Origin: Yamagishiella unicocca
Lineage: Eukaryota > Chlorophyta > Chlorophyceae > Chlamydomonadales > Volvocaceae
Reading direction: 5' to 3'
DNA: 64,000 bases
Assembly: GCA_003116995.1 (NCBI GenBank)
Contig: BDSL01000113.1
Coordinates: 124,001-188,000, forward strand
Positions 48,900 through 59,875 of the stretch are shown here, piece after piece. The position numbers were made by a program, and so were the translations under genes. The notes beneath the pieces are model-generated. The model saw nothing but the letters and a program-made list of their open reading frames with translations, had not been told where the DNA came from and made no database searches. Numbering within the stretch: the first letter of the stretch is position 1; each line of letters opens with the position of its first letter.

Positions 48900-50090
48900 C
48901 GAACCCTCTGTGCTACCGGAGGTAATGCGGCACCTCCCGGCCTCCAAAGCGCGCAGCAAGGGTAGGTACGCTGTCAAGTCCGCACGTCCCTCCGCCAGGC
49001 GGAGTGCAAACCAGACCTTGAGGGGCGCCGCAGCCCCAACCATGAAAGGCAACGGCGGCCGTCCGACATGCAACTTGGTACAGGGCGCGCGTACATGCAG
49101 TGGTAAACCCAAACTCCAAAGCGTAACCCGAGGATCGATACGATATTGAGTCCGCACGTCGCTCCGCCAGGCGGGCTGCGTGCAATCCGGCGGGGCTCCA
49201 AGCCAGGCCCAAGCCAGGCCCTGAGGGCCACCACAGCCCAACCCCAGGAAATCTGACAACGGCCGTTCGGCCTACAACTTGACACACGGCACTACATACA
49301 GAAAGAAACCCAACATCCCAAGCGCGCGGCGAGAATCGATATGCTTATCAGTCGGAATGCTGTTCCGCCAGGTGCGTGGTGTGCAATCCGGCGGGGCTCC
49401 AAGCCACCCCTGAAGGCCACCGCAGCCCAACCCCAGGAAACCTGACAACGGCCGTTCGGCCTACAACTTTGCGAACAGCACGTACATACGGAAAGGTACT
49501 TCACCTCCAAAGCGCGCGGCGAGAATCGATATGCTTATCAGTCGGAATGCTGTTCCGCCAGGTGCGTGCGTGGTGTGCAATAATCCGGCGGGGCTCCGAG
49601 CCACCCCTGAAGGCCACCGCAGCCCAACCCCAGGAAACCTGACAACGGCCGTTCGGCCTACAACTTTGCAAACAGCACATACATACAGAAAGGAACTTAA
49701 CCTCCAAAGCGCGCGGCGAGAATCGATATGCTTCTCAGTCAGAATGCTGCTCCGCCGCCAGGTGGGATGCAATCCGACGGGGCTCCAAGCGGGCCCTGAA
49801 GGCCACCGCGGCCCAACCCTAGGAAACATGACAACGGCCATTTGGCTTACAACGTTGCACACAGCACATACATACAGTAATAACCCCGACCTCCAAAGCG
49901 CGCGGCGAGAATCGATACGCTTCTCAGTCGGAATGCTGCTCCGCCAGGTGGGGTGCAATCCGCCGGCGGCAGGGTTCCAGCCAAGCAAGCAAGCAAGCCA
50001 ACCCTGAGGGCCACCGCAGCCCAATCCTAGGAAATCGGACAACTGCCGTTCGGCCTATCTACAACGTTGCACACAGAACGTACATACTGT
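48900..50090. repeat. ~190-205-bp tandem repeat inside the inverted-repeat unit
   Basis: The word CGGCCGTTCGGCCTACAACTT (or variants) recurs near 49060, 49265, 49454, 49651, 49840 and 50048, a spacing of 189-208 bp. Other unit words are GCGCGCGGCGAGAATCGATA, GTCGGAATGCTG, CCGCCAGGTG and GGCGGGGCTCCAAGCC. The outermost copies are the most diverged. Some units are multiples of three long, which leaves a 193-codon minus-strand frame open over three units; it is a repeat by-product. Confidence 0.9.
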
Positions 50091-50399
50091 ACAGTAACCA
50101 CCCTAACCTGCTGCTGCTGTCCTATATTGCAGCAGGCTCCAACAGCGCCACCGGCCCATCCAGCCAAGCAAGAAGCTAGTCCACTGCCGTATATACGTAC
50201 ATAGTCAAAGACATTACTAGCTTTATATCCGTGCCTAGCTAGCTATACCTTTCCCGTGCCTAGCTATTTCCGCCCTGCTGCCGCTGCTTGCGCCCCCAAC
50301 ACGCAGCACCAAGCAACAGCTATGCTGCTGCCTGTGCTGCAGAAAAGCAGGTAGGTAGGAAGGCTAGGACAGCTGCGTGCAGCTGCGTGCGCATGCATA

Positions 50400-50570
50400 C
50401 ATGCATCCACACAACCCGGCAGATGCCAGCCCCGCCTGGCAGGTGCCAGCAGTTGCTGCGTACGTTGCAGATGCCAGCCCCGGCAGATCCCCGCTGTGAC
50501 AGCAGATGCCGGCCCCGGCAGATGCGATGCCCGCTGCGACAGATGCCAGCTGCAGCCGGGAGATAGATAC
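50400..50570. repeat. GCAGATGCCAGCCCC short-motif cluster
   Basis: GGCAGATGCCAGCCCC and close variants (GGCAGGTGCCAGC, GCAGATGCCGGCCCC, GACAGATGCCAGC) occur about six times in 170 bases. The core GGCA..TGCC is palindromic. The run lies in the right interior of the inverted-repeat unit. Confidence 0.7.
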
Positions 50571-51619
50571 TGCCGCCATGCATACCAGAACAATACCGTA
50601 GGTGCAATGCATGCGTACGTTCATTCAGGGCTTTTAGCAGGTGATGTCCGCCCGCGGCAGCAAACATTATTTCTGCGCGCACTGTTTGCGCCGCCTTCTG
50701 CCCCATGTACACGTACGGCCTCTATCCGTCCGCGTGTGCTGCCGCCGCCTGAACGGTTACAGGCTTCCTGTGCGTGTCACCTGAGCCCCCTGCGTGCACC
50801 GCCTACCTACCCTTAAACGCCGGGGCTGCCTGAGCTGTCTACCAGCTGTGCGTGTGCCGGCCACACTGCATGCATGCACCACTGCCGGCGGGGCCAAGTT
50901 ACCCATGTCCGACGCAACTTCTGCTTCCGTATCAGCAGAGGCGTGGATACATCGATGATGTCAAGTGAAGGTTATCGATCTAATTGGGTGATGGTAATAT
51001 TGTTCTTTACCTGCGTTGTGGGTATGCTTGCATACTTGCACGGTTCGCAATGTGATTGCTGTGCAAAGCGCTGGTTGCTCTCATTACGATACAATGTTCA
51101 CACATAATGCCTTCATTTTACTTGCTTAATAGTGTAAAGCCTCTGCGTTCTGGAAATTGGCAAATTTCAGCGTGAAATGCAGGTCCGTCTTTCCCACTGA
51201 CTTCTCCTCACAGCAAGCTCGATGTGGCTCAAAATAATAACATTGTTTGCGAAGGCATGAAGAAGATGCGGCCTGGGCTTGGATTTCAATTTTTCCCTCT
51301 GTACGTCACTAAACGTGGTGCCCCAGGGTGACGCAACCTGCTCAGTGCATTTCAGAACTCGGGGCTACTATGCATTACCTGAAATTAACTTGAAATGGCC
51401 TTCACTTTGCATCTGCTGTAGAACACCCCCCAACAGGTTCCTAGCACTGCAAGCAGGCAGCTGCCTCACATCGCCATAGACTTCGGTAATACACATTTAG
51501 TGGTTCAAGGAATGTAAGCCCTTTCGGAACCTGTGACGTTGATTGGGCCAAGGGCTCTCACGTCTCTGCAAGCCGTTGCACACAGCGGCTGCGTGAAGGC
51601 AACATATTCAGCCGATGAC

Positions 51620-54600
51620 ATGTCTGCACCGATACGTTCTGAGAATGCAGGCAACCAGCGAGGAAAAGGGCCTTGCCGGCATCCACTCAGGTTGCGGCTG
51701 CAACCTTTCCTTCCTTGGACCCCTCTCTCCTATGCGACATGGCTGCTTCCTTTTTCGCCTAACCGAGGAGCACAGACACATATCTTCCTTCCAGCGGCGG
51801 CGGGGTCACCGCGCAAGGGCTCCTCCTGCGATCCGCATTGTGTTGCCGTCGACCGGGCTTCTTCGGAATTGGCGTCTCAGACCGGTTACCCGTCCCAAAC
51901 TCTCGCATCTGATGCCGCACCTACATTGCTCCTTCCTCCGGTGCTACTGCCGCTGGCGACGGCAATGGCGAAGCTCCAGAACGACCCGCAGCAGCTGCTG
52001 GGTTGGAAGCTGCGGCTGCTCCATCGGTCGCCTGAAGGGCGGGCCAAACGCCAAGCCGCTCGACACGAAAACAGCAGCAGTAGTAGCATGCATGGCAGGA
52101 TGAGGGCAAGCGGCAGCCGTAGCCGCAGTAGCAGTGATGGCGGCGACAACGACTTGGGGCGAAGCCTAGGGTGCGTGGTGGAGGTGCTCGCGGTAATAGC
52201 GCCTGATGTTGCGATCGCTGCACCTCGTACCGGTGCCACGCTCGTACATGGCGGCCCTGTCGGCGGGAGCAATCAAGCGGGTTCTGCATCCTTTATCAAC
52301 ACGGCCCTGGCACCACTACCGTCACCGCTCCAGAACACCCCCGCCGCCACAAACCGGGCCCGTCGCACCTCCTCGTCCTCCTTGCGGCCATCGATCCCTG
52401 CTGCACCGCCGGGTCGGGGAGCCGGCACCGGGCCCCAGCAACAGCACTGGCAGCAGCCCCAGCAGGTCATGTTGCGCGCGTCGTGCCCCGCCCAGATGCC
52501 GCAGCACAACTTTGAAGGCGCCGAAGACTACATAGTACGCCTGGACACGGGTGTCCTTCCGTACGCTGACATGGCGAGTCGTGTGCTGTATGTGGAGCCG
52601 CCAGAAGGTGCGCACGTCTAGGAGTCCACAGCTCCGTGCTGATCATCTACCCGTCCCAGCCACCTCCCCTCACCGGGCCGGCTGCGCGGTTGGGTTCTGA
52701 GCGCCCTGCCCGGCACCCGGCCCGGCACCTCCTGGCCCGGTTCTCTGCTTTGCGCTCCACACTATCGCCCACTCGTTTCTTTTTCTCCAATTCACCCACC
52801 GTCGCCGAGTCCGTTTTTGCGACCGTCAACCCAGATCCAGTACCTTGCGCCCGTGTCGTGGTGTCCGAAGGCTATTCACCAGCTACACTTCCCATGTCGA
52901 GTTACCGGTTCTTTTATGTAACCTACCCCCTAGCCTATTTTAATGAAATGTCGTGTCCAACGCTTTCCACTCGCCCCACCCCCATCCTATCCATCCCAGG
53001 CCTGCTTCAGCAGGGCCGCCGTAGCCTGCTGCTACAGCTGCTGCGTCGGGAGCTACTGCCGTTCCTGCAAGGGCAGCCCCCGTTGGATAGGGCGTCAGGC
53101 ACGGCTGCGCTGTTGCTCTCCTCCACGGCGCAGCCCCTCCCTGGCACTGCCGCGATGCCAAGCAGGCAGCAGCTGCTGGCGGCGGGGCGTCGGGACTTGG
53201 CGGACCTGGTGGTACAGGCAGGGGGCTTCATCGAGGTAGGCCCGGGGGAGGGAGGGGCAAGAATACCCGGTTGCTCGACATAGGAGACGGAGGACGGAAA
53301 CTATCCGGCGAGTAGGTTTTGAGCACGCTTTTACGTGTGCATGCCGGAGAACTTGGGTTGACTATCGGGAAAGCTGTGGACGCGGCCCGGCGACGTCGTG
53401 CTTGAGGAAAAGAAACGAACTACCGGCCAAGTTTGTTTTGGGCGCATATGGGAGAACTTGGGTTATGGGGTGGACATTGTAGATGACACGCGTCGAAACC
53501 CGTCCCCATCCAAGCAAATAGACCCTTACCGTGGAGACGATGTGCGTTATCCATCGTGCTAAGCAAGCGTCCGTTCCCAGCGCGTGATTCGAACCGCGCC
53601 GGCCTGGCTGCTGAGAAACCGCGGCGACACCAGCAACGGCAACCGCAAGCCCACAGCCGAAACGCACGCGTACTAGAAGACAGTTCCTGTATCCCGAAAA
53701 CGGCCGTGAGACCCACCTGGCCAGACCCCGGAGCGGTTAGCGGCATCACGGATATACAGGGCCAAAACAACGAAGAGTCGCGAGGCGGCGCGGTAAGAGA
53801 CTGAATCGACGATCGGTCCGCCGGATATACCGGGTGGGGTACGGCAGGTGGTGGCACGGCTGTAAGTTGGCGAGGCGCAAACTTGGGCAGCGTGATAGCA
53901 GGTGGAGCGGAATTGAGGGGAACGACTGGGCATGGATTTGGCAAGGACGGGGCTGCAGCAGCAGGATGGTGGCGACAAGGGCCGAGGGAAACGAAGGAGG
54001 TTGGCCGTGCGGGTGTATGAGAGGAATCCCACAGGCCAGCATTGCATTTGTCGACGCCCGGACCCGCCCGAGCCTGGGATCAGACCGTGACCGTGTTGAT
54101 GAGTAGATTACCAGACATGGCTTTCCGGCGTCCGCGTCAGGATGCCAAAGTCGCGCTGCGCCGCTGTGGGAGACGGGGGAACGCGATAGCGCAATCGATC
54201 GCCCGCGTGCCTGCAAACAAGGACGCAAAAACGCAGGCAATTAACTATCAAACTTATCCCTCCCGAGTCCCGACCCAGCCGTTGAACTCCCCTGGCCAGC
54301 GCTCGGAGCGGGCGGTGGTGGCGGGGTTACCGCGGAACATGCGGGCTGGGGGCAGCGGCGAGCGTCAGCACGGGTGTGCGGAAAACGGAGAGTGGGCCGG
54401 TGTCAAAGCAACGAAGAATCGCATGCGACGGTGGATTGCATGCTTAATGTACGCATAGGTGTGTACGGCGTTGCACCGTACGGCAGTGTATTGCAGCGAG
54501 TACAAAAACGTAACGAATAATATGGCCGAACGGGTGCCGCTGCGCACAGGAAGATGCGGGGAGGGGTGGCAGATGGGGGGGTGGGCAACAGCAGGGGGCA

Positions 54601-57600
54601 AAAATGCAGCGGAGACGGGGGGTGGCAGTGCGCGATCCGGGCCAGACGGGTGCCCACAGCGCTGCCAAAACGAACGGCGTCGCTGCAGTGCGGCGCCGGC
54701 GGTGGGCGGGTCGTGCGCGGAGGGAGCGGGTGCGGGGGACGGGGCTGTAGGAGGGAACACGCTGCGAATGGCGGGTGAGCGGGTGCGCCTGGTGGGGGGA
54801 GGAGAGCCGGAGTTAAAGACCTGGGTATTTCCGGCGCGGTTGATGGCGGGGTAGGCGGGTTGTGGGAGGCGGAGAGGGCCTGGCGCGGGATGGGGTGGCG
54901 AGGAGGTGGTGGGCCAGGCTGGGCTGGGAGTCCTGGGGTTGTTACAAGCGAGGTGGCGGCCATGTGTACTGCTGCGGCTGTGTGGCGCCAGGGCTGCGAG
55001 GGAGGTCCGGGGCTGGCTGGCTGCTGGCTGGCCCTACGCGGTGTGGGCCCCACCGCCGCTTAGGGAAGGAGGGGCGGTCAGGGAGAGGGGAGCCGTCGGC
55101 CCCAGGTACCGGAGGGTCGGGGAAGCGGGCTGAATGAAAGCTGTGTCGACCACGCCCACGGTGTCAGGTGGCGGAAGTTGAGGATGCCCAGCACAGGCAC
55201 CGCTTGCTTTGACGTATGCTGCTAAGGCGAACGAGTGCGGGGATTTGTAGGGCCAGTGGAAAAGGTAGTCGGAGGCCGCCACGCCGCATCTCCCCATCCC
55301 AGCCAAGCAGTCGGTTCCACCTGCTGCCCACATTCCCCACTGCTTCGCGGCTCCGGACGAGCCACTCTCCAGGGAGGGTGCGCGTCGCCGCGGAGGCCCC
55401 AGAGACCTTGCTTGGCAGCTGCCATTCCGCCTGGCTTGGCAACGCCGCCGCCGCCCTGCCGTGAGGCGTCGAAGACCGGCGCGCGGTACATGCCCGGCCA
55501 GCTGCCTTCTCACCAGGCCTTGAAAGCCTCCGAGCCGTCTTTTCCTTTTGGCTCACCCCCACTGTCCGGTCCGCGTTGCAGTGTGCAGCACGCTTGCAGC
55601 ACGCCGCACCAGCTCCGAGCTCACCGCCCCTCCCGCCTCCCTTCCGCCTTGCATTCGACTGTGTGTCGCCTGGGTCCACTTGGGTCGCATCTCCCTTCCC
55701 ACACTCGGCCCTCCCCCCCGCCTCGCCAGGTGGCCCTGCGCCTGGGCCTGCGGTGCAGCCGGCGCCCCCGCGGCTACTGGAGCGGCCCCGGAAGCTGGGA
55801 GCGGCTACGGGAGGAACTGGCTGCGTTCGTGGCGGGGGCCTGGGTGGAGCTGCCGCACCCGGACAACCCGGCGCGGGCCTATTACTACAACCAGGTGGGG
55901 CGGGGCAGGGGGTGCAAGTAAAACCCGTGTACGAGGGAAAACCGTTTAGAACAGACGTTTCGAGATGCATGCTGGAGAACTTGGTTGAGGAAACTGAAGT
56001 CGGAGGTCGTATGTCGCCCTTCGGCGTCAAGCTATATCGGCTGCGGCTTCTAGGCTAACGGAAGCGGGGCGAAGCGACGGCCCGACCCGCCCGAATACCG
56101 ACCGGGAGCTTGTGGACGACGTAAAGGAGCCATCGATAACCGGACTGGGTCCGCCAGCGTCCGTTGTAAGAGGCCGGAGCCGCGCCGCGCCGCCGTGGGG
56201 GGCCGGAGACCGGGAGAGCCTAGGCGCAAGTCCCGATGCCCGCAGCCAAGAGTGAACAAAACATTTGCCCTACCCAGCGGTGGAACTCACCTGGCCAGGG
56301 CCCAGAGTGTGCGGCGATGGCGGCCGGCGGAAAGCATGCGGGCGAGGGGCACCGTCGGGTGTCAGCAACAGCACTCGGTGGCGGAGTGGACGGGCAGGGG
56401 TCAAAGCAATGAAGAAACCCTCGCGGCGCGGCGAAGGAGGCAGAGGCGGTGGAGTGGATGCTTGATATGCTTGGAGAGGGGTACGACGCGGTCCTGTATG
56501 ACGGCATACGGCAGTTAGATGTTAGAAAAGGGACGAGGGTGCGGTAATGGGCGTGAAGATGCGGGGCGGGGCAGGGGGGAGGGCGGTGTGGCGGGCGGCA
56601 CGGCAGACGAGTGACACAGGCGAACATAGCTAAAGGCAACATAGACGTCACTTGAAAGTGAGGGTGGCGGCGAAAGGGGCGGCAAGCAAAGCACAAACTA
56701 CACACGCCAGTACCCATGGCCTGGGCGATGGAGCACTGTCAGATGTTGACTAATTGTGCACGGGGCAAAGCAGCGAGCCCTGCCCTGGTGCATTGCAGCG
56801 CGGGCTAGCTTGTGTCCTAACAACTGTAGTGCTGTACGTCTGACTCTCTTCCTTTGTTCATAAGTCACGCCTGAATGACATGGCAAGGTTTCCCGCAACG
56901 TATCTTCGCTCCTCCTCCTCCTCCTGCTGCACATCACCCTGCCGCGTATCACACTAGCGGGTCCTCTGCTACTTTCCAGGTGGCTAGGGCAGGCCCCAAA
57001 GGCCCTACCTCCATAAGCAAACCATCTACCCATGTCCAAAACCGGGGATTTGGGGGACGCTGAACAAGTGGCACGGAAGCCGCGAGGTTGATGGTGTCAC
57101 GCCGTTACAGCTGTTCCATTCAGCTGTTGCATTCCCGCTGATGGCGGAAAAGACAGGGAGCAGTGCTACAAGGGTGAAAACTGGACGCAGCGGACGAGCT
57201 GTATGCTGCCGTACGAGCGACGCGCACGGCCCGACCCGCAGGGGGAAATGCAAGGCAACGTGCATGCGGGGAGCAGGAGAGGCAACATGGGTATATGTGC
57301 TGTCCTGTGACAGCGACTTGGATTGTAAGAAGCCGGTGTCCAACTACTGCTGGGTTGGGTTTGACGCCCACCCGCTCCGGAACCCCAACCGCTGAGGCCG
57401 CAACACCTGGTACCCTTGACCAGACCTGGCGCCTTGTTTGCTGGGGCCCCAACCCACTCGGTCACCACCTCCCGCATCCTACGGCCTCTGGGAATCACTC
57501 ACAGGTCAGCGGCCGTACGACGTGGCATCGGCCGGCGCCGCTGCAGCGCCTGCCTGCCGCCACCGCTGCCGCGGTGCCTGTGTATGGCGGCGGTGGCGTG

Positions 57601-59750
57601 CGATGGGTCGTGGTGGAGGCTGCTGCGGACCGAGTGATGCCGTCACAGTCGGCTGTGCTGCGGGGTGGGTGGCGGTCGGGAGCTGGCGCTGGGGTCAAGG
57701 GTGGGTGGACGGGGGTGTCGGCAGGTCTGGTACGGGCGGGATTGGGTCAGTAGGTTGGACCCTGTTTGGACGCACGGTTCGGACCCTTGGGTGAAGCACT
57801 CAGTGGGATCGTCATCCTGTCTGTAATGCGGCCCTGCCCTGGACACCACCTTCACCCATCCTTCCGCAAATGGCCCCGCAGAGCCCCGCACCTGGCAGAC
57901 CTGTGGACCGAATAACCCCAACTCCCAATTCCCACACTGCCCAACGCCGCTGCAGCACGGCGGTACGACCTCCATAACGCCATTTCGTACCACGGCGGCT
58001 ACACCGCCGTAGCGGAGCGCCTGGGCCGCCGCGTCACGTGGGCCCTATCTACCCGCTTGTACGGCAGTCCCGCGGCGCTTCGGAGGGAGCTTGTCGCTGT
58101 GGCACGAGAGCTGCAGCTGCCCCGCGGTGCGAGTGGGGTTGGGGAGCGGGGTTTAGGGCTGGGTGGTGGACAGCTGGTGGGTTGGTGGAGGCATGTATCG
58201 TCTTCGCCATCATGTCTTAATGGACGGACGGCGTGCAGGGCACCGTATGACGAATGAGTTGGTCGCTTACCTTTGGACGGTGACATGGCTTTGGGCACTG
58301 GGGTGCTTTACTGGGCCGCACTTGCGTCGTGAGCGGTCGCTGCCTCACTGACGAGAGCAACGGCACAGTACAGTCCCGATATCAATGCCCACCTGTGGCC
58401 CTCTCGCAGACACGCACCCCTAATGCACACACATGCACCTCTGCTCCCAACACTCGCCTCTATGTACGACAGGCGTCATGCCCACCCAGACCGAGCTGCA
58501 GCAGTCGGGCCACGGCGCCCTGCTGGCCGCTGTACGGCGCTGCGGCGGCTTCCAAGCGGTGGCAGGCAGCCTGCGGCTGGCGCCGCGGGGGCGCCGCCGA
58601 CCCGCGGGTCACTGGGACGACGTGGGCACCCTGGCCACAGAGCTCGCGGCGTTCGCTGCTACCGGCACCAACATCAGGAGCAGGTGGGGCCTGGCAATAC
58701 GGGAAAGGCCCGTAGATTTCTAGAGGCCGTGTAGCACGTTTGTTGTGGCCCCGTCGTCCGCCATCGGTGGGTCCCGATACCGTTTGCGTTTGCCCGGCCT
58801 ATACCCGCCCTGTACCCGCCTGACCTCTCTCCTCTCCCTTTTTGACGGCAGCGATGCCCCGAGCAGGCCTGCAGCTGATTCCGGCAAAGGGGGCAGCAGC
58901 AGTATTGTACGCGGCGGCGGTGTGGCAGGCAGGAAGCAGGGCGGATTGGATGAAGCTGCCCCCAACCCCACCCACCCCGCTGACTCTGATATGGACATTT
59001 CGGGGCAGAAGAAGCAGCCGCAGCAGCAGCGCCAGCCGCAACCTCAGGAGCCTCCGGCGGCGGTGCCGGTGTTGCCCAGTCAGCAGCAGCTCAAGGCAGC
59101 GGGTCGTTTCGACCTGCTGTACGCGCTGTCCCGTCACGCCAGCAGCCGAGGCCAGGTGGCGGAGCTGGCAGGGCTGCGACAAACTAGCCGCCGCGGCACA
59201 AACCGCAACGCGCTGAGGTTTGAGGCGGTGGCGGGGGCCGTCCAGGTGGGCATGTGTGGGTTCAGGGACGAGGGGTGACAATGAGTGGGCCATCGGCGCT
59301 GCTGCTAGCCCTTCAACGCACGAATTTGCTGCGCGGAGGAGGTCGTACAAACTGGAACAGGACCGGGCAGAGAATTTGGCACATGGGCGGGTGCACACGC
59401 ACACACGGTTTGCGACCGCCGGCATGGCGCAAGTTAGGAGGGTGAGTCACGTCGCTGTTTTTGCCCTGTGTGCGGATAGTGCCCTGGACCGGGCGCACCA
59501 GCTTGGTGGATCAACCCAGGCGCATCCATAGCAGAGTCCAGGGTCCATCTTTCATATTCCGTGTTTCCTGTTTCGCCAGGCTGGCTGTGAAACCCCCAAG
59601 GCCATCCGGGACCACCTGCAGTGCAACCTGGGTGTGGACATCTCACGCCAGCACCTCACAACCTATCTGGCAAAAAGGGTGGGGGACGGCCAGCTAACTA
59701 AGCTGTCGTACGGGCGGTACAGCATGTCGTCAGGCAAGGCTTGCGAGTAG
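51620..59750 (+). CDS. eight-exon protein with four GRxDL/GG/VA modules, a WW-like domain and a winged-helix-like C terminus
   Basis: Exons: 51620-52607, 53000-53235, 55730-55894, 57505-57664, 57956-58126, 58473-58683, 58852-59245, 59580-59750 (TAG). All introns are GT-AG, all junction phases agree (1,0,0,1,1,2,0), and the total is 2496 nt or 831 aa. Residues 1-330 are low-complexity (Ser/Arg, Gln/Pro). Four related modules follow: from 382 (MPSRQQLLAAGRRDLA..GGFIEVALRLGLR..GYW), 508 (MPSQSAVLRARRYDLHNAI..GGYTAVAERLG), 576 (MPTQTELQQ..RRCGGFQAVAGSLRL..HW) and 718 (LPSQQQLKAAGRFDLLYAL). Residues 446-473 form a WW-like domain (W446..LP..YYYNQ..TTW470HRP). Residues 764-825 look like a winged helix ending in KLSYGRYSMS. 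I do not know its function; such modules with WW-like segments recall plastid proteins of the green lineage (PTST2/FLO6-like), but this is memory and unverified. The start is uncertain: ATG 51965 (MAKLQNDPQQLL) is an alternative, and exon 1 may hide an intron. TGTAA lies 121 bases past the stop. Confidence 0.82.
53310..55100 (-). mobile_element. antisense copy of the ~1.7-kb dispersed element inside intron 2
   Basis: Read on the minus strand from about 55100 it follows the order of 42.78-44.45 kb: GGGCCCACACCGCGTAGGGCC, CACCCGCCATTCGCAGCG, GTTTCGTTGC.., GCTGGCCAGGGGAGTTCAAC, GGGCGGGTCCGGGCG, ending with CCAAGTTCTCCGGCATGCACAC near 53345. A second GAGAACTTGGG end word at ~53450 suggests a nested or duplicated terminus. 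Its presence accounts for most of the 2494-bp length of intron 2; the gene's other introns, apart from intron 3, are 168-392 bp. Confidence 0.7.
55925..56640 (-). mobile_element. antisense copy of the dispersed element inside intron 3
   Basis: The + strand reads AAAACCGTTTAGAACAG..GATGCATGCTGGAGAACTTGG (the element 3' end reversed), then GACCCGCCCGAATACCGACC, GGTGGAACTCACCTGGCCAGG and ATGACGGCATACGGCAG. It keeps the GGCCAG|GTGAGTTC motif intact in the minus orientation. It is truncated at the 5' side near 56.64 kb. Confidence 0.75.
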
Positions 59751-59870
59751 GGCATCAGCAGCTGCTGGACGATCACAGTGATGGAAATGAGCGCGCTGCG
59801 GTGGCAAGGTACATCCTTGATGATGTTACGGTACATGGAGCGCAACAAAGGCAGCATTCAGCCGTATGAA

Positions 59871-59875
59871 TGTAA
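59871..59875 (+). terminator. TGTAA polyadenylation signal of the module/WW gene
   Basis: TGTAA is the standard poly(A) signal of volvocine algae. It lies 121 bases after the TAG at 59748, the expected range for a 3' UTR. Confidence 0.55.

Larger units (their letters stand above)
48361..51338. mobile_element. ~3-kb unit bounded by ~165-bp inverted repeats
   Basis: Left arm 48361-48521 and right arm 51169-51338 are inverted copies. GGTTCAGTCACGATGGGGCA..GTTTAGTGACGTACAG..GCATTTCACGCT on the left pairs with AGCGTGAAATGC..CTGTACGTCACTAAAC..TGACGCAACC on the right. Similarity is high throughout, broken mainly by a 12-base insertion in the right arm (GAGGAGAAGTCA region). The interior carries a six-copy tandem repeat (48.90-50.09 kb) and short repeats (50.40-50.57 kb) but no transposase-like frame. 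The size and architecture suit a non-autonomous terminal-inverted-repeat transposon. No clear target-site duplication is visible, so two independent insertions of one repeat in opposite orientation remain possible. Confidence 0.65.

Noticed and set aside
49461..50042. 193-codon minus-strand frame
   Set aside because: It runs over three units of the ~195-bp tandem repeat whose lengths happen to be near multiples of three; the peptide is just the repeat translated and resembles no family.
53440..53610. tRNA- or SINE-like boxes on the minus strand (TAGCACGATGGATAACGC resembling an A box, GGTTTCGACGCG and GGTTCGAATCAC resembling B boxes)
   Set aside because: No acceptor, anticodon or T-arm stems can be paired around them and the boxes are in an inconsistent order; probably chance or an old decayed copy.
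54403..55053. 216-codon Pro-rich minus-strand frame
   Set aside because: It lies within the antisense dispersed element in intron 2. The equivalent + copy at 43.2-43.9 kb does not keep the same frame.
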